Source: Fasciolopsis buskii (Eukaryota > Platyhelminthes > Trematoda > Plagiorchiida > Fasciolidae). Taken from it: DNA of 64,000 nucleotides. Position 1 is the first letter of the stretch. Every line of letters begins with the position of its first letter. A program made the position numbers and the translations under genes. The notes beneath the pieces were generated by a model. The model made no database searches. It had not been told where the DNA came from and saw nothing but the letters and a program-made list of their open reading frames with translations. The stretch spans positions 1 through 64,000 of the forward strand of contig LUCM01008333.1 in NCBI GenBank assembly GCA_008360955.1. The letters are read 5' to 3'. This document shows, piece after piece, positions 37,526 to 52,489 of this stretch.

Positions 37526-38197
37526 CAGAGCATGTCTGGAATCTGAGGGTAAGCAGTCATTTTCCAGGCGGATCCGTGTTGAGCGAATTTCGCTTCGAGG
37601 TATGGAAAACAAAGCGCTAATAATTTATAGTCCTTGGTGGAGTTTTTGAAGTGTATTTCCATCCACCTCCGTCATCTTTGCTTGCTATCAACGAAACGTC
37701 GTTCAGTAGACCGCATTTTTAAGGAAAGAACTTTTATCCTAATTTTTCCAGTTGGCACCGTGTAGAATTGCCTTGGGTTTTAACATTTTCCCTTTTTTTT
37801 ATCTTACTGGATTGGTCAGATAAACTGGTCCCTATATGGAACCAGTCATCAGGACTGTTATTTAATCTAATTGCTTCATTCAACTTCATCTGGAAATTAG
37901 GTTCATCGTCAATGTCATCGTTCCCTAGTTCGCCGTTTTACTCTTCGATTTCATGGGTACAGTCGGAAGAAGCTTATTGCTAACTGTTTGATCCGATCTG
38001 TTTTCGAGAAATAACTATCGGCGTCTATTTTCCAGCTAATGTTGCGCTTGCAAACCTGTTACCTATTTAGTGGTCTTTAATTTTTCTCCGTGCAAACTGC
38101 CCAACTTCGGGTTACACTTTGAGATTTTGCCTAATTCAAATGAGGACTTCGTGAAATATGTTAATATCAATAGGATTAGGCTTAATACTAATCTCAA

Positions 38198-38575
38198 TTG
38201 GAAGAGCTACATTCCACAACCGATACGCCTACTGTTTACATAACCGATTTGACCTTTCTCCGCCCAAACAGACCTGGAGGAATTCGACAGCTGGGCACTG
38301 CGTTCGGGTCACCGAGAGTTGAAAACGAAACGTATCTTCAAGTAAACGAAACCTCTTTCTATCAACTCACCATCGATTATCAAAATCGTACTGTGCAGCA
38401 AACTTGTAAAAGCATAAAAATGGTTAGATGTCAAAACAGCAACCGAGCTGTTAGAAATACAGTTTCTTATCGCATCGAATTTTATGATAGAATGCTCACG
38501 ACCTCGTGGTACGGAAAAACCTTAGATGCGACTGAGGTCGACAGCTACCTCGTTGAAAAATCACTAAGGTTATAA
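38198..38575 (+). other. Unrecognised open frame, mirror copy
   Basis: Reverse-complement copy of 30895-31272 with an identical 125-codon translation. Conservation between the arms carries no coding signal, because the arms are identical everywhere. Confidence 0.2.
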
Positions 38576-39619
38576 GAAGTATGTTATTAAGATGCACTTC
38601 TATGATGATTATTTTTCACCCCTTAAAATAAGGGTGAAATCTAAGTTGATTGTTGCCTCACGGTTCATTTATAGCTCCGAATAAACAGTGTTGCTGCAAA
38701 TCATACTCTGAAATGCGCTTTATGCCAAAAGGTGTCTGACAATAGAAAACATGAGAAGCTTTATGTCTAACATTGATGAGAATTGAACAGCACATTATTC
38801 ACACAGATTGGTAGGTGCAAATGAAAAGAGGAAAAACGCGTGTAATGGAAACGGTCAAATGGAGGGTAAAAATACTGCGATTTTAACGGGACGAATGTCT
38901 TTCGATAGAGCTAACAACAGTTTCCAGTGGTCGTTGATAATTTCTTCAGTAATTCTGAGCGTCATGGAAATTTCTGTTTTATTAATAAAGTAGATTTTAT
39001 TCCCGATGACGGTTTGTTGCATCTTTGTTAAACGACTGTGGCCAGAGTTAAGTAGTTTCAAGTTGCTGATGATGGTTTATAGTGAGCAGTACCGATCCCT
39101 GTGGATGTAGTACTAAGGAATCCATTGAAATAGATCTTGATGAACTGAAGTACTGTAATTTGATGAACAGAACCAAAAGACTGCAAGCTCGAGGGCGGCA
39201 CATCCAATGAATTTCTTTAAAATGGAAGCGGACTTGGATTGATCAAGCGGTCATCGTCGCGAGAGCCATATGGGAACATCCCGCGTTCAAGTTCTCCTAC
39301 TAACCGTAACTTTCCTACATATCCAACTAACTGTAGATCTCTTTCTGAAAATGATTTATTTTTGCATGGTATTCTTAAATGAAGGTAGAAAAACATCGAA
39401 GAATATGAAAGAAATTAAGATTGTTTGATAAGTGACTGAGCTAAATCACCTTTGTGCACAATAGAGAATTATGCCAATTTTTTTAGTTCAATGAAAAACT
39501 TTAGTCAGATTAGTTGGTAATTTGTCGGGATATCGGTTAAACAGTTAGTGACTACAGCCGAACGACTGCTTAACGGACTTCGTTAATTCTTTGTTTAAGA
39601 AGAAAGTACGTGGGCAGTC

Positions 39620-39763
39620 ATGACGTGTTTTGACATTACTCTCGAAACGAATGATTCTGCGAAAGAGAAAGCTGGATAGATCGTCGCTCAGCTAGTCCGA
39701 GTGGAATACAACCTTGCTCACGATTCCAGATGTCCCGATTTTCTCCAATTCTTCCTCAATTGC
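39620..39763 (-). mobile_element. Ty3/Gypsy-like remnant, mirror copy
   Basis: Reverse complement of 29707-29850 in the right arm, including the same in-frame stop. Confidence 0.5.
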
Positions 39764-40003
39764 CCTAATTATAATGACGTCACTGAGCGCGAGCTTGGGT
39801 GATATCCATTCTGTTGGTCACCAGCTTCTTCGGTAGCCAGAAGGCGAATGGTTTTAGTCGAAAACAATGAGCACTAATTTTCCTTGCACTGGCTTGCTGT
39901 GGCTTTGATTGCTTATTCACAGCACAGTCTCTCCAAAATGGCAAACGAGGACGAAAAGTGGCTAAGAGTAGCATGTGGAATATTAGTTGAACACTGAAGG
40001 GGA

Positions 40004-41880
40004 ATATTTTTAACGCAAAATAGCCACTGATCGTGGCACCAAGCCATGTCACCACTATTACTCCCAAAGATTCCCGGGGAGAATGTAGTGGATACCATTC
40101 CTGTGGTGGCCATGACACCGCACCGGGTACTCCTTTGGATACTTTCAAATTTTCTTGCCATATCACCGATTGGCCAACTGACCTATTCGAAAGCCGTCAT
40201 CCCCTCTGAGAACAACGTAGAACGAGGCACACGTTTTGTGGGCATGCGCAAAACATGGCCAGTCATCTTCGTCTTTACTTATCCAGTGCCTCCTACGAAG
40301 TCTGAACCTCAATGTCCACTGCTTTACACTTATCTGTGAGTTACTCAGAAGTTATCCGAAATTATTCTGCCGATGCTGCCAAGACAGTGGTCTTCAAACA
40401 CCGCAATAATTCACAGGTCTGTTCTAAGCAGCCATAATTAAGAGCCGCATAACAACACCAACCCCACTGCTGCAGTGCATACCGACATTTGATCGATAAC
40501 CGGATGTCATGCTGACGTCGCAGATGCCTCAGATTGGTGAATAACAATCGAGCCTTCTCTACGCGCGAAGATGAGCGATCACCAAATGAGATAAAAGCAC
40601 CCAAGAAGTATGAACCCATCTACATCACCCATTTTCTCATTTGCAAAAACAAGGTTTTGCTTCAAGCCACCTCTGCGGTTGCATTTCACATTTTAAAGGT
40701 CTCATACGCATATCAAAACTGTCATTCAGACGATGGAGAAAAACCTGCAGCGTACTTCAATCCTGAGTCAGAGGCAATAAAATCTCCGGCTTATTCTAAG
40801 TCAGAAACTTTCCGCCTGAGAAAATATTGTTTTTAAAAGAGGTTAGGCCTATCTCCGTAACCCTCTCAGTAATAAAGTCAAAAAGATAAGATTAACAACT
40901 GCAATCATAACGAACAACACTTCTTGTGACTAATTCAGGCGAAACATCACTCTAACATGAACTCGGCTTCGGCTGTTCTCAAACGGAGATTACTTAAGTT
41001 AAATTTAGCTTTCTGGCACACCCGTCAGTGGAAGGCAGAGCCAAAGGGCTTCACGGTCCACTAAATGCCACCTCATATTCTGACCAATAAAGAGAGAGTT
41101 CGTGGTCCTACAAAATGTATGACTGTTCCAATATTTGTCGCAGAGTGGAAATTCGGTCACCACAACCCCTACCGGGAAGAAAACAGGTCTGGTTGTCCTG
41201 CTTTTACCCCACTTAATTATAATAACCAGTCGAGGATAATCCCGGCGAGAATTTCCGATACACTTTTACTAAGCTAACTCTTTCGTTATTTGTTCATGAG
41301 GATGTATCAACTTTCTTGTAAATTGTCGATTCACGCAACTCCTTAAGAATCTGTCCCGTAATCAAAACAATGGCCGCAGGAGTTTTGTTACTTCCGTTGT
41401 TAACACTTCAGCACCATCCTTGATGGAGGCTGGCGACAACCCATTCGGTCCAGCGACTCTTTATCTTTTCCAGAAGCCTACCTCCTCCACTGTCTCCATA
41501 TTGGACGGAAGAATGACGTCTACCGCACCGTTTCATTCACAAGCATAAACGGATGTCCACTCTATCGGTAGGTCACATAAACCGCCCCCTAAAGTGTTTT
41601 GCTCAAAGCTCCAGTCGAAAGAGGCGAATTGTTTGCCCCTATTTGTGGCCTAGATCGGTAAATCACCGGCTAGTCAGTTTTATGGTATTCGAAGCTGAAC
41701 GGTACAATGTCCACAGAATGCCAAGGAAAAAACTAGTTTATGGATTCCGTGACTGTTCTTCCCACCGATTCTCCAAATTACAGCAACAAGATCCGAGTCC
41801 ATCCCGATGAACATATTATGCATATGCCTGCAACTAGCTGGTGTCTTCCAACATATATGAATGATGTATCGAAAAAAAAC
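40004..41880 (-). mobile_element. Decayed LINE, mirror copy
   Basis: Reverse complement of 27590-29466, with the same frameshifts, the same stops and the same lost Y-A-D-D. Sharing every lesion shows that the element decayed before the arm was duplicated, or that the two arms have been homogenised since. Confidence 0.85.
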
Positions 41881-42580
41881 TTCTAAAAAATAGAAGAGAA
41901 GAGATGGAGACAAAATGTGGAGCTTTCATTGAAGGAATGCACAGAAGGGCCTATATGATGCTGGGTAGAAACAATGATTCTCTGGTCTGAACGCAATATC
42001 GGCGTGAATCAGCTTCATAGATGCAACACAAAGCTATAAATTCAAAGTAGTTGTACCACCGTTATCGAATTGATATATAAATCCGTCTTCCTGATAGCTT
42101 TTGAATCCAATTCGAAGTTATGACCCAACCAGCTCGGTATTGTTCTGTCTGTTTTTATTAGAAAGCATAACGACAGAAAACGCCAGACGGAGGCTAACGC
42201 GGGAACAGCTCTGATGAATACCAGGGGACTAACCATGAAACGTAATTTAACAAAATATCTGGTAGGAATTTCGGAGAGTCTGAACTCAACGTGATTTCTC
42301 ATTGGGAATAAATGATTGATCATGAGGACGGCTTATGCTTAAGCCAATAGTCAACAGCGGACACCAACCACGATGAAACTAGGAAAAGGTTTTGGGCCTC
42401 CTGTTATGTTTATCCAAGGCCAACCGTTAAATCAGCAAAGAAGACCACTCGAATACACTTGCGTCTTTTCATACTAGAAGCTGTGATCCAAATTCGTGGA
42501 CCAATAAATCAGTTTTTAATAATAAAGTCGTCAGTCACTTTCGATCAGATGGATGCGAAGACACTGAGTTATAATGAAAG
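41881..42580 (-). pseudogene. Probable LINE endonuclease part, mirror copy
   Basis: Reverse complement of 26890-27589; the same weak evidence applies. Confidence 0.4.
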
Positions 42581-45500
42581 ATCACAGGGTTCATAATCCG
42601 CACTTGCACGCGTGCATATATAAGCATGTTTCGTGATTCCAAAAGCTGTTTGGCTTTAATCATGCCATAATTACTAAAAAAGCTTCCAGTCAAATCATCC
42701 TAAATATTTGGCGGTTCTGCTCAGTTGAGTGCAACACGGTAAATGAGAAAGCAATAAACCTCATTTGTAGGTTATTTCCATTGGTCTTTGTGGATGTTTT
42801 AGATAGTACCGAATCTCATTTCTGAGTGTCCATTTGATCTGTCAGGTGTTTGGGGGTATAATCAAACTGAACAAGTACAAAGTCGAAAAAGTAGAGGATA
42901 AACTAGCGGCCTGATTAAAACAGTATAACACTACAGGGTACTTTCAAAGTGCCTAAATTGGACCAAGAGATCTGCAGTTCACACACTCTTAACTTGGTTT
43001 CGTTTCAAGGTTTTGAGAACGGGAAAGCTCAGGATTTAGTGGCACTCTTTGATCAATCTTGTACTGAAATATGTTGAAATGACAAGCGCAGAAAGAATTC
43101 TAAGTAGAAAGCCATTATAAACATGTAAAGGAAACTGTGGCAAACAATGATCTTACTTGCACATTCCTTTTGACTGCCCATTCCTGAATAACATATGGAG
43201 AATCGGAAAGCTAGATTTGACCGAGGTCACGGAGAGTCTGATAGGTAGTGGATGTTAAGTCAATACCCAAGAACGTGCTACATCTTGTTGAAATAAAAAT
43301 GGAACATTCACATAATTCATTTAATTATCAATGACAAGAAAGTTGATAATGCGGGTTTAATGTAAGATTTTACACTGTATTAGAACCTTGATAGACGAAA
43401 TGAAGTGCTTATGGACTTTTCTGTTATCCCAATATTTTGGCATCACTTCAAAACGATTGTAACAAGCTCCCATTTGGAATTATCACATAACATCAGATGA
43501 TTACTAGGATATTCAATTCACCAGTGGAATTTAGATAATAACTGTAAAATTGCCAGTACGATAGCATGAAAAAAATGCTACCGGTTTATCTCAAAGTAAA
43601 TTACCTTATGTATGATCCTAAGCCCTTTTTATCAGTAGATTCGTTCATCACCTTCAGCATACTTCCTGATCAACAGTCTGTATGATCAAATGAGGCATGT
43701 CAAGGTAGTGAAAAAGAGACGTGCATACAACTGTGTTGGCAAATCAACCGGTCAATCAGTCCATGCACAACGGATTATGCTGTAGATTATTCTAGCTGGC
43801 TTTTCGTCAGAAGGCAATCACATTGCGAACATATATGGATAAATAAATCATTTTACTGCACTGTACAGCCGTTCTTCTCAAGCAGCAGCTGGAGCAAAGG
43901 AATGAAGAAAAATTTTCTTGAGCTGATTTCGCTAACAAAGTGATTGAGTCCTTAGCGACATAAAGATTTTGCCTCATTTGCTAAATATGCACGTCGATGC
44001 CAGAAGAACGCATGCATTTTAAACCACAGTGGGATGCCCACCCCATGCACGATTGTCTGGTGTTTGTGTGAACGATACGCGCAAGAAAACGATACATTTT
44101 GCCGATGATGACGAGTGTGGAGTATTGGCCATTTTAACTTGACCGGGAATAGACCCACAAGAGTGACTAACCTCCATGGGTTACGGCGTACACTGTCGAG
44201 TTCGGCAACTCTCATACATGAATCAGTTGAGGCAACCTATATGTTAATGTGATCGAATATACGTGAGCGTAATTAAACTCATCCAGGTATATTTTTCTCA
44301 GAATACTGTGCCCCTTTATCTTTCGTTGCTCTACAAATCACCTCAAGATTAAGTATCGAATGCTCCTTTGCTCCACTTCATTACATCAAAGAGAACTTAG
44401 TTCTCATAAGTTGCTCAACCGAGGCTTGCACGCTGCATTTGGAAACTAACCGAAGGCCAGACTCTGAACTCAATCCTCTTGCACCTGATCACTCCCGATA
44501 TAAGAACGCTCATTCCGTCCGGGTAATGTAAACACTAGAAAAATCGTGGTTATGGCGTTATGTGAATATTTATTAACAAACTTTGGACCTATAGATTTGA
44601 AGTGCCACGTTTATACTACACCAGACTTTTCTGTTAGATTTGTGCCTTAAGGCGTGAACCAGGCAGAGATTATTAGGCAATTTTGAAAGGGAACCGCTGC
44701 TGCAAAATGAGTGTCGAAGGGAGATGTGGCCAGGGTTTGTCGACGGGTTGCAAGTCATTAAAATAACTTCCAAATTTCATGACCTCATCTACTTAACTAC
44801 AACCGGTCTGTCTATTGTAGTTTGCTCAGTGAGATACAGCCAAATTTAATTCCCGCTTTTTACCTACGAGAGTCGCGGCGAACGTTTTGATAACATCCAA
44901 GAATTTGATGATCATACGCTATGTGAATAAGTTAAAAGTTCACTTGACAGGTTAGTAGAATGTAGTCACCTATGCAGTATGAAGTTCCCAAGGAGGATCA
45001 TTCATTGAAAATATCATCATATAGGTGAGACCGTACGAAGTTTCAGACAGATACGAAAAACTGATTTTCAGAACCCGTTTATTTTAACGCAAATGACCAA
45101 AAACAACGTGCAACATAATTGTCGAAATCATTTTGTATTCGGCATCTGGGTTAAGTATGAAAACAACGAAGATGGATTGAAGAGTTCGCCAAAAATGAAA
45201 AGAACACCAATAAATACGACGAATGATGAACCGGCTAGGAACATGTTAGTAATCTTTCAAAACAATTTCACAAAAATGCAAGTTCGGTGGAAATCATTTG
45301 AGCACCGACGTTTGATGGTCCATGTGTATAGAGTTTGGCCACTGTTTTGCAAAAGACAAGAATATTTGTTCGCCACAAATCTTTATTCGTTCACGGTAAT
45401 TCAAATCACCTACTTAGCAGGCTACAGCTCACCGGTCAGATGATTTACTACGAGGTCGAATGCTTGCGCTGAGTTTTAGGTAGACTGAACTAGTTATGTG

Positions 45501-48500
45501 TGAAAACCAGCATTAGTCAACCGAATAAGTTAACAAAACATTCGAAGAAAAGTGTGGGTTGCAGCAAGTAGAATAAAATGATTTGCAAACTACTGCAGAT
45601 CGTTCGTGATCGTGGAATTGGTTATACGTTTAATTTCCTAATAGTCGATTGCAAATCACATCCAAAGAGTGCTAAAATAGAAACCAAGAGACAATACTGC
45701 ACTGCATTGCATTTGGACTTTCGTTTACACAAGTGTCTGCATCTCAGTCAGAATTTTACGCATTCGTCAACTCAGCAAAACACAGGGAGTTAAATAAATA
45801 CGAAACAAAAAATGAATAGTTGTGGGGGATTGCTTAGGAAATCCGTCAATACTGGCCTCCGGTTGGTGAGAATCTGGTTTGAGTTGGGAACAGTCGAGAA
45901 GAGTTTGGTTCGGAAGGTACAGGGTGCCTGATGTAAAACAAAACGATGAGGCAGCTCCGAAAATAAATTGTGCAAGTTTCTCCCTCGAGCTTAGATGCAT
46001 TTCATGCAGACTGGTGCATAGTTCTCCACTGCTACGGAAGACAAAACTGATAAGTGACAGACCTCGGCGAAGGGTTCTAAATTCGTGAAGTAGCAAATAA
46101 ACCAATACAAATGGCGGGATAACAAAAGAGGAATGCCGGGAAAATGGCTGGGAAGAAATATGAAGATAGTTCCTTGCTCAATTTGGAAATGTCATTGAAA
46201 ATTTCTATCGAAAGCTAACTTTCTTGGACTATTTAGACCACTGGTATTGTGATATGCATGTCTCAGGTTATGTCGATAGTAATTCTAAATAGTGACTACA
46301 ATTGATCTGTTGAATAGAGCGGATTGAAGGTATAAAATGCACGATGCAAGTATTTCTTTTAACTTTCTCAACCGTTCACTTAAAACTTTAATTCATATTA
46401 GATTGATACTAAGAATAACAAAACTGAAAACGAACGGTGCCGGCAAACTCAAAAGAATTTTTGCCGAAAGGGATCGGCTAACGTCTGAACAGGTAAAAAT
46501 TGGTGGTGAAAATTCTTTGCGCACAAAATCGTGACTTCAGTCTGTCGGCAGATCAAAACCTCGCCAAATACTAACAGTCTTAAGTTACGGCTCCGCAGAA
46601 TAACTGGAAACGCTCGGCTGAGATCAGCTTGGTAAACGAAGTCGTAAAATGTTTCGCGATTGACGAGGCCGGGTTTTTCGTGTTCGTTCATTGTTTGGGA
46701 ATAGAAAGAGTCACTGATCAGTTGGAAATGTTTTTCGACGTGTCCGCCGAGGCACCGATCCGATCTGGTTAAGTATGTCACCTCAACCGCAGATGAACTA
46801 GTAAAGTAGATATAATTGTCTGGCGAAATTTGACCTAGCTATTGGTCCTTTGTTGGCCAGACGAGTAAGCAGATGGCGTAAAGTAAACAAACATTTCGCT
46901 CATTTTGGTAAATTAACCTTCAAATCAGAACGAACAGAAACACCAAGTTGTCGGAAAAGTTGGGAAAATCCCAGATTCTGACAGAAAGCGATAGAATCAG
47001 CCATGGATACTCGATCTGGAGAACTCACGACAAATAACAAATATAAGCGGAAAACAAAGAAGGATAAAGGGGATTAATTTTGGAGGACTCCAAATTTATC
47101 CAACAATGAGTGCGGATTTTCTTGACCCAGTCTTGTGCAACGAGTTGTGTTGGATGAATAAACTGATAGCCGAACTGTTCCAGTTTGTGAACGAATAATG
47201 TCTGTAAAACAGAGTCGGATGGAGAGCAAAAAAGCGAAGAAAGCTCAAAAGACATTCCGCGGACCCATATGATGACTTTGTTGTATAACGATTTAAGGAA
47301 GCCACAGTATCCAAAGTGAACCTATTTGGATTTTAGAAAACATCAGGAGGGTTGTCAGGCACAATAACAGAAGACGTTAGGCTCCCCTGAACGGCAACTT
47401 CTGTTAGCTTGAGGCAGCAGCATGCAAGAGCGATGGAGAAAACTTTCGGAAGGAATACAGGGATTAGTATCTTTGAAGCGGGGCACAGTGGCGATAGACT
47501 TCCAGCAGCCGGGGATAGAATGAGCACACAATAATTTATTAGGAACTGGAGTAAGTGCATCATCGGATGAACACGTACCATCGGGTCTTGTGCCTGCTGT
47601 TGCTTTGTGTTAAAAAAAGATCAACAGTTCTTTATTGGGGATGGGTGTTATTTCATTGCACACATTCGGGACTCATGAAATTGCAGAGTCATCGAATCTA
47701 TAAACAAAATGCCGGCCTTAAACTTTGATACAACTTACTGGTTTCATTTTATTCCCATACCAAAGCGGTATTCGTTACCATAGTCCTTGGCCGTTGTAAC
47801 TATTAGTAAGTGGGCCTGCATGAGAAAAATGGATTCCTTTTACTCCCTGTGATATCCGCGATGAGAGGCATCTGACTTCTAAGAATCCAGAAATTTTCAA
47901 AAGCGCTTCTCTCATTGGTGAAGCAATAAGAGCTTTACAGCGAAACATCTTCCCTAGGGGACAACAAACAGCAAAATTGAGATTGAGTGTAATTTCAAAA
48001 ATATTAACGTTGCTGTCGAAATATTCGGAAGGAAACAGCGAACTTTCATGAACAAGAGGAAGAAAGCTGATCTCTCAAACAAAACTCAGTCGTTTTTTGA
48101 TTTTGTTGGGTTGCTTGAAAGATCGAAATAAATCCTGGGCTTTCAAAATAGTAGACATTGATTACTGGCTGAAACCACTTTCGGTTGTATCAACATTCGG
48201 CTTCTCTTGTCCTCCAGACACTCACTCTTTGCAAGCAGCAACACCTGTCCCATATGTCAAGTGTTCGGTTACACATTTCAATTGCGAATCAAAAACGACT
48301 TTAGATTAAAATTCATTCCAAGTCCATTTGAGGACAGAAACAAACCTTGCAAACACAAAGAAGAGGACATTCAGGACAGAAGGATAACGCCGTCACATTT
48401 TGCCTCGCCGTAACTTTAAGGCTTTATTAGCGAGTAAATGAAAGAAAATTGTTTGTTCTCCCAGGTGGTTAGAAACTTCCAGTAAGACTTGACCCAATCT

Positions 48501-50850
48501 ACTACTGTGCACAGCAACGAGGTTCACAAACGGATGCCCAAAGTTACTATCAAACACAAATTTCCCAAAGCAAAGTGCATATTTTCATCTGCGAGATTCC
48601 TTTTGATTATCAAACTTTGTCGCATATGCTTGTATTTAACTGTAATACACGTTATCAAAGAGCATGGAACTGGCAATTTGTTTGTTGCGTGCATAGTTTT
48701 CACCAGGATAATGTGTTCGTAGTCTACTGTCCGTGCTATCTGACAGAACGTTTAAGATGCTCGGTTAGGTGTTGGGCAGCTGTAAGATAGTTCGAGAAGT
48801 TGGGCCCTAAATCCAAAATAAAATGAGCTTAATCATCCATTTTATTGATCTGCAACAGTATCAAGAATCCGATCGCTACGTCGAAGGCTTTCTTCAGAGT
48901 AGCATGCAAGCGACCGTTGTTTGTTTAATTTTCTGTTTTTCTTATCACTTCGTTATCAAAAATCTACAGTGAAAATAAGACTTATAAGTACTATTAGCCT
49001 GCAACCATTGCAGGACACTTGGCTAACGTCTTCTCTGAATTGGATAAAATAAAATGAGTTTCGTTGCCGATTTTTATACCTGAATCGGAAAACTCATAGT
49101 CGCTCACTGTAAGACGCGGCCCTTCACATTGACCTTTCTCATACCGTCAGATATCGGGACGAATTCGGAACAATCCCAAAACGATTTGAATTCTTCTGGC
49201 CATATTAAAATTTGCTCCTGATTAATGGCTGGACTCCCACCGAAAAAGCAGAAGCAGAATAAATTTTTTCCCAAAAGCTTTAGCTTGGCTTCTCTACTAT
49301 TTTAACCAAGGGTTAAAGAGCCCAAAATTGATTTTTTAAATTGAAACAGATACAACGATTTTGAGATAATTCTAAATTGAGCTAATTGTAAAATGAATAA
49401 CGGATGTGTTCAACCGTGGAAGACTTCTTTTTTGAGATGACCTCACCAAAACTATTTGACTTTGTCGCTGATTTGCACAGAATGGTGATAATTGACCGTG
49501 GTATTTTTCGCCGGCTGTAAATCAAATCAGTAATATTATGCTCCTGGGAATTGGAAATTGCATGCAAAGCAAATTTGAATAGAAAGCACGCCAATGACTT
49601 CCTCGAAAACCGACTGTAAACCTTTCAAATTACTAAAGATTGCTCATTCATTCACAATTGCTTGCAACGTTTTAAACAAATTGCAATTCTCACAGTTCAC
49701 GTCGACTGTTTGACGGCATCGTTATCACTGACAGTGTTAAATTTATCAGGAGTGAAATTTAGATCTCGAGAGAATAAACAAATTACTTTTGATTCTTCGG
49801 GATTCGGGGCCATTCAGGATCCATGTGAGTGCCCTTGCTTTGGCCTTGGGAAAAACAGCCCCAGCAACAGAATTTTATTGGCCATTATGAGTCGTAACGA
49901 GGTTGACTGGGTGTAAACTAGTTTAGCTTTGATATTACTAGATGATCAAGTGACTTTTCATTAGTGACCCCATTCGGGGATTATTATATGAAAATAAATA
50001 ATATAGGAATTGTATTGCATGCAAAAAAGGCGTGTCGGATAATGCACGTTAGGAACTACCCGGGGAATCCATTATCACAACTTCGATGTACACCTTCTTT
50101 TAATTTTTGCTTTGCGCAATGTACTATTGGTAAGTAGTCACAAAACTATTAAAATTGTTCTAAATCTACGCTTGGAATGAAGTAAACCGCAACTAGCTTT
50201 AAAGTGTCCCGATCAAGCAGGCGTTAACTGTTCCACTTACACAGAAAATCGTCGGCTTTCCACCTCTTCGCTGTCAGAATTAGTATGGTCAGAAAAACGT
50301 AGCAGCCACATATGACCTTGTCCTAGTTAGCTGATGATAATCGATGATACCACATTACAAGTCACGACGTTAAAATAATAACTAACAGACAAATCAAAGC
50401 GATCAGAGACAGATTTCGGAGTATTTCCGGGACTTATACACATTTACAATGAAAAAGAGAGAGGACATGTTGCCTGTATTAACAAGCTTTAAAAATGACG
50501 TAATGCCGTTAGAAGTAAAACGGCGTACGGAGAAATTTGATTTGTTTCTGGAGCTTTCTTCGGACAGTTGGGTGCGTGCAGTGTTAAACTCACACATTCA
50601 CATCATTAATTTCACCTCAAACAAGAAATATTAAATCAGGAAGTGTTCACGCATATGTTTGATGGACATAATTATAAGACCGTGCAGTAATCGCAAATCA
50701 AAAATAATGGACGGTTATTCCTTCGTCTAAAGATGTCCACGATTCAGGAATATATACTCGTTAGGTCTGAATAAACCCTGGGTTGGCCGGAAACAGTGAG
50801 AGTGCCAAATGCAAACTCAAAAGGGGTCCCTGCCTATCTGAATGTCCACC
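42581..50850. other. Gene-free stretch of right arm
   Basis: Mirror of 18620-26889. The pyrimidine-rich block appears here as a purine-rich plus strand at about 45760-47590, with copy A of the small coding repeat on the minus strand. Confidence 0.4.
45790..45972 (-). mobile_element. Small coding repeat, copy A, mirror
   Basis: Reverse complement of 23498-23680; identical translation on the minus strand. Confidence 0.5.
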
Positions 50851-51129
50851 CACATCCTACCTAACCATCAAATATTCAGTCGACCAATAAATCAATCAAT
50901 CAATCAAAATTTCAATCAATTGACCATAAAATGTGTCAAACAAAAAATCAGTCATTTTTTCTGTTGACATCCATAAATATGAATATCCATCATTCCATAC
51001 ATCCCATACACTACAAACACTTTCCAACGGATGCACTGATTTCACTACACTATTTCATTCAGATTCTTCTAATGATCCATCAGTTCAGTTATATCCACTT
51101 ATAAAATACTTATCAATCGAGAAGTCTAA

Positions 51130-52310
51130 GTGCTGATCTAGTCTATAGTTAATATATCTATCGATCAACAGATTATCTATTATTCATATACTCATCTATT
51201 TATCTACATGTGAAACTGATTATCTATCTAACCAGCCGTGTTCATCTCGGAATCTATATAATTTATCTAAGAGTGTTTAGAGAAGAGAGCACCGAAGGGC
51301 GATAATAGCCGCAAAACGGGTCGTGTGTTTTCGGTGGAATTTTGTTCACTCAGCAAGACACTAATACAATTTTTGCATATATACATATATATTCTCTCTA
51401 TATATATATATATTTAAATGTATGTATACTTATTCAACTATCAAGCTACTCATCAGTCAGTATAAATATATGTCTTCCAGTCCATCTAAATATCTATCAA
51501 CCTATCTATCTAATTAATTGACTAATTGTTTATCAAGCTATCTATTTTCTACACATATCCTATTATTCCGTATAGAAATATGTATCGAATTTATAGCATC
51601 AGGCGTGTGCATGCAAGCTCTTCATCGAATAGTCCACAGAAGAACCACAACTGTGATTCACTGATAATTCTTTGTCAGATATTAATATATGTATAAGTAT
51701 ATATGCACCTCCTTGTCTTTCAGTCTGGATATTTTTCAAAATATTTAACTGTATTTCTCACTAGTAATACATCTATCGTAAAAGCTATCTATTTATCTAT
51801 CCATCTTCCTGTTTACCTGACTATCCATCTATAGACATTTATAACTCTAACAATATTTTTAACTAATTATATAACTGTCTCTATCTTTCTATATATCTAG
51901 ATATGTATCCATGCATCTAACTGTCGTCCTATTCATCCATTTCACTATCTCTCGGTCTATCTACCTATCTATGCAACTACCTCACTATCAGTCTTCTTAT
52001 ATCTCTCTTCAACTCCGTCTCCCTAACCACAAATCTCTCTATTCATCCATCGATCTTTCCGTCTGTCTGCTTATCAAAATATTTATATATCACTGCACAT
52101 ATATATCTATCTACGTATGCATATGTCCATCTATGGGACTTCTATTCAATTTATTCCATCATTAAATTAGGCCATCTATAAATCCTTTTATCTTTACATC
52201 TATCGGTCTGTCTGATTCTCCAGCTGTCTACCTTTCTCGCTACCCATTTATCTATCAACTTACGCATCTTTCTGTCTATCCCTCAGTCTACTTGTCCAAA
52301 TATTTATGCA
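51130..52310 (-). repeat. Degenerate GATA array, mirror copy (reads TATC on plus)
   Basis: Reverse complement of the array at 17160-18340, appearing on the plus strand as tatc/tctatc units. The AT core and the island compare base for base with the left copy, with no length difference. Confidence 0.85.
51290..51336. repeat. Island hairpin, mirror copy
   Basis: Reverse complement of 18134-18180 in the right arm. Confidence 0.55.
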
Positions 52311-52489
52311 TCTTTTTCTTTCCTTCAGCTTTCAAACAATCCCTTCTGATCTCTCCAATTTCCAATTTTTCATCCAACTCTTTGCCGTTCTATCCCGCAA
52401 TCTCTCCATTTTCCGATGCAAACGTTATTTCTTTTCGTATTCTTTGATATACCTGGTTTTATTTTTTCTGCAGTCTAGCTTAATGTAAA

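Larger units (their letters stand above)
37144..39619. other. Gene-free inner part of right arm
   Basis: Mirror of 29851-32326. It contains only the mirror of copy B of the small coding repeat and the doubtful 125-codon frame. Confidence 0.4.
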
